Positions 32,115-36,848 of a DNA stretch of 36,848 nucleotides are shown piece after piece. A program made the position numbers and the translations under genes. Source of the stretch: DATJPD01 sp036394195 (GTDB taxonomy: Bacteria > Pseudomonadota > Alphaproteobacteria > CACIAM-22H2); assembly GCA_036394195.1 (NCBI GenBank), contig DASWFO010000081.1, forward strand, positions 1-36,848, given 5' to 3'. The first letter of the stretch is position 1; each line of letters opens with the position of its first letter. Below the pieces are notes generated by a model that was not told the DNA's origin, searched no databases, and saw only the letters and a program-made list of their open reading frames with translations.

Positions 32115-32423
32115 GGTTTGCGCGCGGGTTCTCGGCCCGCAGCTTACACGGCCGCTGGAGGACCGCGTCCGCCGGTTTCCTCCGGTCCGCCGGCGCGCTC
32201 GCGGCGGCGCGCCTTAACCTTGCCGTAATTAACTGATAACGCGTCACTTTCAGGCTGCTGCTGTTATACTGCGGCGGCTGGGGGGCACCGAATCGTCAGC
32301 CGGCTTAAAGGGCCCGTTCAGATTGGCGTAAGCGAGACGCTTTACACCAACGCTGACGAAGCCCGCCGTCTGCCGCGATTGCCGGCCGACGGCGTAGTTG
32401 GCTTTGGGAGGGATTAATTTCGA
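32115..32423. other. 309-bp intergenic region upstream of the metal-efflux adaptor
   Basis: No gene is seen. The first half is GC-rich; an AT-rich stretch (32213-32240, TAATTAACTGATAAC) precedes a -10 candidate at 32265-32270. No intrinsic terminator for the upstream gene is obvious. Confidence 0.5.
32265..32270 (+). promoter_or_regulatory. -10 candidate for the adaptor/pump 2 operon
   Basis: TATACT differs from TATAAT at one position. The hexamer 17 bases upstream (CGTCAC) is a poor -35, consistent with regulation by an activator. The AT-rich block at 32213-32240 is a likely binding region. Confidence 0.4.
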
Positions 32424-33671
32424 ATGCCGCATGAGGTTCTGCCGCGCAGCTTGCACGCCGTCCGGGCGCTGTCGCCCCGGAAGCGGCTCGCCGTGCTGGC
32501 GCTCGCGGGGGTTGCGTTGATCGGCCTCGGCTACTGGGTTTTCGGCGGCTCGGACAAGGCAAAGCCGCCCGAGCCGCAAGCCCGCACGCCCGGCGAGTTC
32601 CGGCCGACCGACGCGCAGTGGGATGGATTCACCATTCAGCCCGTCGAAGTGATCAAATTCCGGCACGCGGAATCGACCGAGGGCAAGATCGCGATCAACG
32701 AGGATCGCTCGACACCGGTGTTTTCGCCTTATACGGGTCGGGTCACCCGACTGATCGCCCAGCCGGGGCAGCACGTCGACCGGGGAGACCCCTTGTTTAC
32801 GATCGACGCCAGCGAGAACGTGCAGGCGCTGAACAACCTCCTCACGGCGATGGCGCAGGTCGACAAGTCGCGCTCGCAAGTCAACCTCACCAAGAATAGC
32901 GAGCGCCGGCTGCACGAGCTGTATGAAGCGAAAGCGGGTGCGCTCAAGGACTGGCAGCAGGCCCAGGCGGACCTAGTCGCCGCCCAGAACGATCTGAATT
33001 CGGCAGAGTCAGCCCTCGCCGCCGCCCGCAATCAGCTGCGGATTCTCGGCCGGAGCGAGAAGGAGATCAGCGAGGCCGAGGTGGCCCGCCGGATCAATGC
33101 CGAAAGCATCGTCAGCTCGCCGATCGCCGGCACGGTAACGCAGCGCAAAGTCGGGCTGGGGCAATATCTAGTGACGGGCGCGTCCGATCCGGTGTTCACG
33201 ATCGGCGATCTGTCGATCGTGTGGCTGATTGCCGCCGTCAAAGAATCGGACGCCTCGAAGATTCGTATGGGGGCGGCGGTCGACGTCCGGGTGCTTGCCT
33301 ATCCTGGTCGGGCGTTTTCGGCCCACGTCACCTACGTGGCGCCCATGGTCGATCCCGTCACCCGCCGCATCGCCGTCCGGGCCGAGGTCGAAAATCCCGA
33401 CGGGGCCTTGAAGCCAGAGATGTTCGCGATCTTCGTCATCATAACGGGCGACGACGTGGATGCGCCGGCCGTGCCCCAGGACGCGGTCATTTATGAAGCA
33501 GATACCGCCCGCGTGTGGGTGGCGCTCGACGATCGCCGGATCGCGTCGCGCCAGATCAAGACCGGGATCACCAGCAGCGACGGCATGGTGCAGGTCTTGG
33601 CCGGTCTGCAACCGGGCGAGCGGGTCGTCACCAAGGGCAGTCTGTTCATTGACCGCGCTGCGAAAGAATAA
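32424..33671 (+). CDS. Periplasmic adaptor subunit of a heavy-metal RND efflux pump (CzcB/CusB-like)
   Basis: The 415-residue protein has an N-terminal membrane anchor (KRLAVLALAGVALIGLGYWV, about 20-40), a barrel-sandwich lipoyl half (STPVFSPYTGRVTRLIAQPG, QHVDRGDPLFTIDA), a helical hairpin of about 85 residues (NNLLTAMAQVDKSRSQVNLT to AARNQLRILG), the second lipoyl half (IVSSPIAGTVTQRKVGLGQY), a beta-barrel domain and a membrane-proximal domain (GLQPGERVVTKGSLFIDRAA). This is the membrane-fusion-protein plan. There is no Met- or His-rich N-terminal metal-binding segment as in CusB. It links the inner-membrane pump to an outer-membrane channel. ATG at 32424 has GGGAGGG about ten bases upstream; the pump gene follows after 51 bases. 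Confidence 0.93.
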   Translation: MPHEVLPRSLHAVRALSPRKRLAVLALAGVALIGLGYWVFGGSDKAKPPEPQARTPGEFRPTDAQWDGFTIQPVEVIKFRHAESTEGKIAINEDRSTPVFSPYTGRVTRLIAQPGQHVDRGDPLFTIDASENVQALNNLLTAMAQVDKSRSQVNLTKNSERRLHELYEAKAGALKDWQQAQADLVAAQNDLNSAESALAAARNQLRILGRSEKEISEAEVARRINAESIVSSPIAGTVTQRKVGLGQYLVTGASDPVFTIGDLSIVWLIAAVKESDASKIRMGAAVDVRVLAYPGRAFSAHVTYVAPMVDPVTRRIAVRAEVENPDGALKPEMFAIFVIITGDDVDAPAVPQDAVIYEADTARVWVALDDRRIASRQIKTGITSSDGMVQVLAGLQPGERVVTKGSLFIDRAAKE

Positions 33672-33722
33672 AGGCATGCGTGCCGGCGGATCCGGCGGCC
33701 GCAGCGTCGGGGCACGGCAGCC

Positions 33723-36700
33723 GTGAATTCCGTCGTCGCCTTCGCGCTCAAGAACCGCTTCCTCGTCATCCTGGCGTTCCTGGGGATGATCGGGGCGGGC
33801 CTGTTCGCGTTCGCGCAGCTGAACATCGAGGCCTATCCCGACCCGGTTCCGCCGATGGTCGATATCATCACGCAGAGCCCGGGTCAGTCGGCGGAGGAGA
33901 TCGAGCGCTATATCACGATCCCGATCGAGGTCGGCGTCTCGGCGCTGCCGTATCTGACGTCCATCCGCACCATCTCGCTGTTCGGGCTGTCGGACGTGAA
34001 GCTGCAGTTCACCTACGACTTCACCTATCTGCAGGCGGAGCAGCAGGTGTTGAACCGGCTCGGCCAGATCTCGCAGCTGCCGAACGGGGCGCAACCCACG
34101 ATCTCGCCGACGAGCCCCATCGGCGAGATCTACCGTTATCGGCTGGTCGGGCCGGGCTACAGCCTCACCGAACTGAAGACCCTGCAGGACTGGGTGCTGC
34201 AGCGGCGGTTCCGGGCGGTGCCCGGGGTCATCGACGTGACCGGATGGGGCGGCAGGACGAAGACCTATGAGATCACCGTCGACCTGAACCGGCTGATTGC
34301 CTACGGCGTGACCCTGCCGCAGATGTTGCAGACGCTCGGCAACGCCAACATCAATGTCGGCGGCGGCACGGTCAATATCGGGCCGCAGGCCGCGGTCGTG
34401 CGCGGCGTCGGCCTCGTCCAGTCGGTGGCGGACATCGAGAACACGATGCTGAGCTCGGTGAACGGAACGCCGGTCCGGGTCTTGGATGTCGCCACGGTTC
34501 AGGTGAGCAACCTGCCGCGGCGCGGCATCGCCGGCCAGGACAACGACGACGACATCGTCGAGGGCATCGTGCTGATGCGGCGCGGGCAGGAGAGCCTCCC
34601 GACGATCCAGCGCGTCGAAGCCGAAGTCGAGACCATCGCCCACTCGAACATCCTGCCGCCCGGTGTGCGCATCGAGCACATCTACGACCGCGCCGAGCTG
34701 ATCGGCGTGACCACGCGGACCGTGCTGCACAATCTGCTGTTCGGCGTCATCCTGATCTTCCTCGTCCAGTGGCTGTTCCTGGGCAACATCCGCAGCGCCA
34801 TCATCGTCTCGGCGACGATCCCATTCGCGTTCCTGTTCGCGGCCAGCATCATGGTCGCGCGCGGGGAGTCGGCCAACCTGCTGTCCATCGGCGCCATCGA
34901 TTTCGGCCTCATCGTCGATGCGACGGTGATCATGGTCGAGAACATCTATCGTCATCTCAGCGAATCGCACGGTCCGCTCGATGCGCCGCCGGCGCTTGGC
35001 ACGAGCATGACCGGATTGACCGGCAAGCTCGCCACGATCCTCGGCGCCGCGTCGGAGGTGAACCGCTCGATCTTCTTCGCTGCCTCGATCATCATCGCGG
35101 GCTTCGTGCCGCTGTTCGGGATGACCGGCGTCGAAGGCCATATCTTCGGGCCGATGTCGAAGACCTATGCGTACGCCCTGACCGGCGGCTTGATCGCCAC
35201 GTTCACGGTCTCGCCGGTGCTGGCGGCGATCTTCCTGCCGGACCAGACCAGCGAGGTCGAGACCGCGATCGTCCGCTGGGCGCGCCGGGCCTACCGGCCG
35301 CTGCTCGCCTACGCGTTGCGCCACCGGAAGCGCACGCTGGCCGCGGCCGGCGTGCTTCTTGCGATTGCCGTCTTCGCCGGGAGCCGGCTCGGCCTCGAAT
35401 TCCTGCCCAAGCTGGAAGAGGGCAACCTGTGGATCCGCGCGACCCTGCCGTCGACCATCTCGCTGGAAGAGGGCAACAGTTACGTCAACGAGATGCGCAA
35501 GCTGATCAAGAGCTATCCGGAGATGGTCACCGTCATTTCCCAGCACGGCCGGCCCGATGACGGGACGGACGCGACCGGTTTCTTCAACGCCGAATTCTTC
35601 GTGCCGTTGAAGCCGGCGTCCGAATGGCCCCGCGGCGTCGACAAGCCGACCCTCACCCGGCAGGTCTCGGCGGCGCTCGAGGACAAGTTCCCGGGCGTCG
35701 AATTCAACTTCTCGCAATACATCCAGGACAACGTCGAGGAGTCGGTGTCGGGCGTGAAGGGCGAAAACTCGGTCAAGGTGTTCGGCCAGAACCTCGAGCA
35801 GATCGCGAAGGCTGCGAAGAAGATCGAATCGGTGCTGGAGAGCGTGCCGGGCGTCGCCGACGTGGCGATCTTCACCTCGCTCGGCCAGCCAACCATCGCG
35901 ATCGACATCAACCGCGCCGCCGCGGCGCGGTACGCGCTTTCGCCGGGCGACATCAACGCGACCGTGCAGGCGGCGATCGGCGGCCAGAGTGCGGGCGATC
36001 TCTACGAGCAGGGCAGCGATCGCCATTTCCCGATGGTGGTCCGGCTGGCGCCGGAATACCGGCAGAGTCTCGATGCGATCCAGCGCATCACGGTCGGCGC
36101 CCAAGGCCCCAACGGGACCGTCACCCAGATTCCGTTGACCGAGGTGGCGAATGTCCGCCTGGTGTCGGGGGCGGCGTTCATCTATCGCGAGCAGCAGCAG
36201 CGCTACATCCCGATCAAGTTCAGCGTCGTCGGGCGCGATCTCGGCAGCACCGTGCTGGACGCGCAGCGGCGCGTGGCCAAGGAGATCCAGCTCCTGCCCG
36301 GGCAGCGGCTCGAATGGGTGGGCGAATTCGCCAACCTGACTAGTGCCGTGCAGCGTCTGGCGATCCTGGTGCCCCTGTGCATCCTGCTGATCTGTCTCTT
36401 GCTCTATGTGAATTTCAGCTCCGCGGTCGACATGGCGCTCGCGGTCAGCGTCATCCCGATGGCGATGATCGGCGGCATCCTGTCGCTGGTCATCAGCGGA
36501 ACGGCGTTCAGCATTTCGGCCGCCATCGGATTCGTGGCGCTGTTCGGCATCTCGGTGATGGACGGCATCATCGTGCTGTCGTCGTTCAACCAGCTGATCG
36601 AGTCCGGTGCCAGCCGCGGCGAGGCGATCCTCGAGGCGTGTCACACGCAGTTCCGGCCCGTCTTGATGACGTGCGTCGCCGCCTGCGTCGGTCTGGTGCC

Positions 36701-36848
36701 CGCGGCCCTGTCCTCCGGCATCGGCTCGCAGGTGCAGAAGCCGCTGGCCATGGTGGTCGTCGGGGGAATATCGCTGGCGCCGTTCCTGATCCTGCTCGTC
36801 CTGCCGGTGCTGATCGTGTTGTTCTCGCGCCGCGGCCACGCGCCGGAA
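33723..36848 (+). CDS. Heavy-metal efflux RND pump, CzcA/CusA family (copy 2, cut at window end)
   Basis: The start is a GTG at 33723 with GGGG upstream; 1042 codons are present and the frame is still open at the window edge, near the expected C-terminus (FSRRGHAPE). All HME features are present: LNIEAYPDPVPPMVDIITQS, SLFGLSDVKLQFTYDF, and TM4 AIDFGLIVDATVIMVEN with the proton-relay Asp/Asp/Glu. It is a close paralog of copy 1 at 19364-22522, judged by eye at roughly two thirds identical in the N-terminal 110 residues, with the same length and loop pattern. Together with the adaptor just upstream it forms the core of one export system. The outer-membrane channel (CzcC/TolC-like) is not in the window. 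Confidence 0.95.
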   Translation, partial: MNSVVAFALKNRFLVILAFLGMIGAGLFAFAQLNIEAYPDPVPPMVDIITQSPGQSAEEIERYITIPIEVGVSALPYLTSIRTISLFGLSDVKLQFTYDFTYLQAEQQVLNRLGQISQLPNGAQPTISPTSPIGEIYRYRLVGPGYSLTELKTLQDWVLQRRFRAVPGVIDVTGWGGRTKTYEITVDLNRLIAYGVTLPQMLQTLGNANINVGGGTVNIGPQAAVVRGVGLVQSVADIENTMLSSVNGTPVRVLDVATVQVSNLPRRGIAGQDNDDDIVEGIVLMRRGQESLPTIQRVEAEVETIAHSNILPPGVRIEHIYDRAELIGVTTRTVLHNLLFGVILIFLVQWLFLGNIRSAIIVSATIPFAFLFAASIMVARGESANLLSIGAIDFGLIVDATVIMVENIYRHLSESHGPLDAPPALGTSMTGLTGKLATILGAASEVNRSIFFAASIIIAGFVPLFGMTGVEGHIFGPMSKTYAYALTGGLIATFTVSPVLAAIFLPDQTSEVETAIVRWARRAYRPLLAYALRHRKRTLAAAGVLLAIAVFAGSRLGLEFLPKLEEGNLWIRATLPSTISLEEGNSYVNEMRKLIKSYPEMVTVISQHGRPDDGTDATGFFNAEFFVPLKPASEWPRGVDKPTLTRQVSAALEDKFPGVEFNFSQYIQDNVEESVSGVKGENSVKVFGQNLEQIAKAAKKIESVLESVPGVADVAIFTSLGQPTIAIDINRAAAARYALSPGDINATVQAAIGGQSAGDLYEQGSDRHFPMVVRLAPEYRQSLDAIQRITVGAQGPNGTVTQIPLTEVANVRLVSGAAFIYREQQQRYIPIKFSVVGRDLGSTVLDAQRRVAKEIQLLPGQRLEWVGEFANLTSAVQRLAILVPLCILLICLLLYVNFSSAVDMALAVSVIPMAMIGGILSLVISGTAFSISAAIGFVALFGISVMDGIIVLSSFNQLIESGASRGEAILEACHTQFRPVLMTCVAACVGLVPAALSSGIGSQVQKPLAMVVVGGISLAPFLILLVLPVLIVLFSRRGHAPE
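36175..36206. repeat. Right copy of a 32-bp exact inverted repeat within the czcA paralogs
   Basis: Identical in opposite orientation to 20042-20073. It lies in the second porter domain of pump copy 2. Confidence 0.7.

Noticed and set aside
33168..36839. Minus-strand open frame of about 1200 codons opposite pump copy 2
   Set aside because: Composition (HRDD-rich) is that of an antisense frame; the plus strand encodes a complete CzcA-type protein. A similar antisense frame exists opposite copy 1.

Overview
The window is a GC-rich (roughly two thirds G+C by eye), gene-dense stretch that reads as the chromosome of an alphaproteobacterium of the Rhizobiales/Rhodospirillales kind. The protein families point that way: FixJ-like regulators, an SSS-type sensor kinase with a STAC linker, a MASE1 kinase, CzcA-type pumps, an OprB porin and many short conserved proteins without known function. 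I see no rRNA, tRNA, CRISPR array, insertion sequence or phage gene. The first gene and the last gene are cut by the window edges.

Region 1 (1-5.2 kb): a nitrobindin-like fragment, an SRPBCC/AHSA1 gene whose start is separated from its body by an apparent one-base deletion, a cold-shock protein, and a tight minus-strand series of seven small unknown genes headed by a response-regulator receiver domain that has lost its phosphorylation residues. A PAQR/hemolysin-III protein and a one-TM protein follow. Region 2 (5.5-10.5 kb): a membrane protein, a complete nitrate/sulfonate/taurine-type ABC importer (binding protein, ATPase, permease) and an MHS-type MFS symporter ending in a clear intrinsic terminator. 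Region 3 (10.8-14.9 kb): a four-gene signalling unit (receiver, small membrane protein, SSS-STAC histidine kinase, FixJ/LuxR regulator) of the CrbS/CrbR type. Region 4 (15.2-19.0 kb): an orphan plus-strand terminator, a UspA protein with a TerC-like membrane protein, and a MASE1 kinase/FixJ regulator pair with overlapping genes.

Region 5 (19.1-36.8 kb) is a heavy-metal handling island. It has two paralogous CzcA-type RND pumps in opposite orientation at its ends, one adaptor (CzcB-like), a His-rich COG0523 GTPase, an OprB porin, an EnvZ-type kinase with an OmpR regulator, and a CusR-like regulator with two kinases in one overlapping operon. The most notable non-coding signal is an operator with identical architecture (GTAAG-N6-GTAAG-N17-GTAA) found twice: upstream of the GTPase and divergent pump, and upstream of the OmpR regulator itself. 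This suggests that the OmpR system controls its own synthesis, the metal GTPase and probably pump 1. A separate CusR-box-like half site lies in the divergent region between the CusR-like operon and the porin.

All functional assignments come from reading motifs by eye. Substrates (which metal, which organic anion) are inferences.
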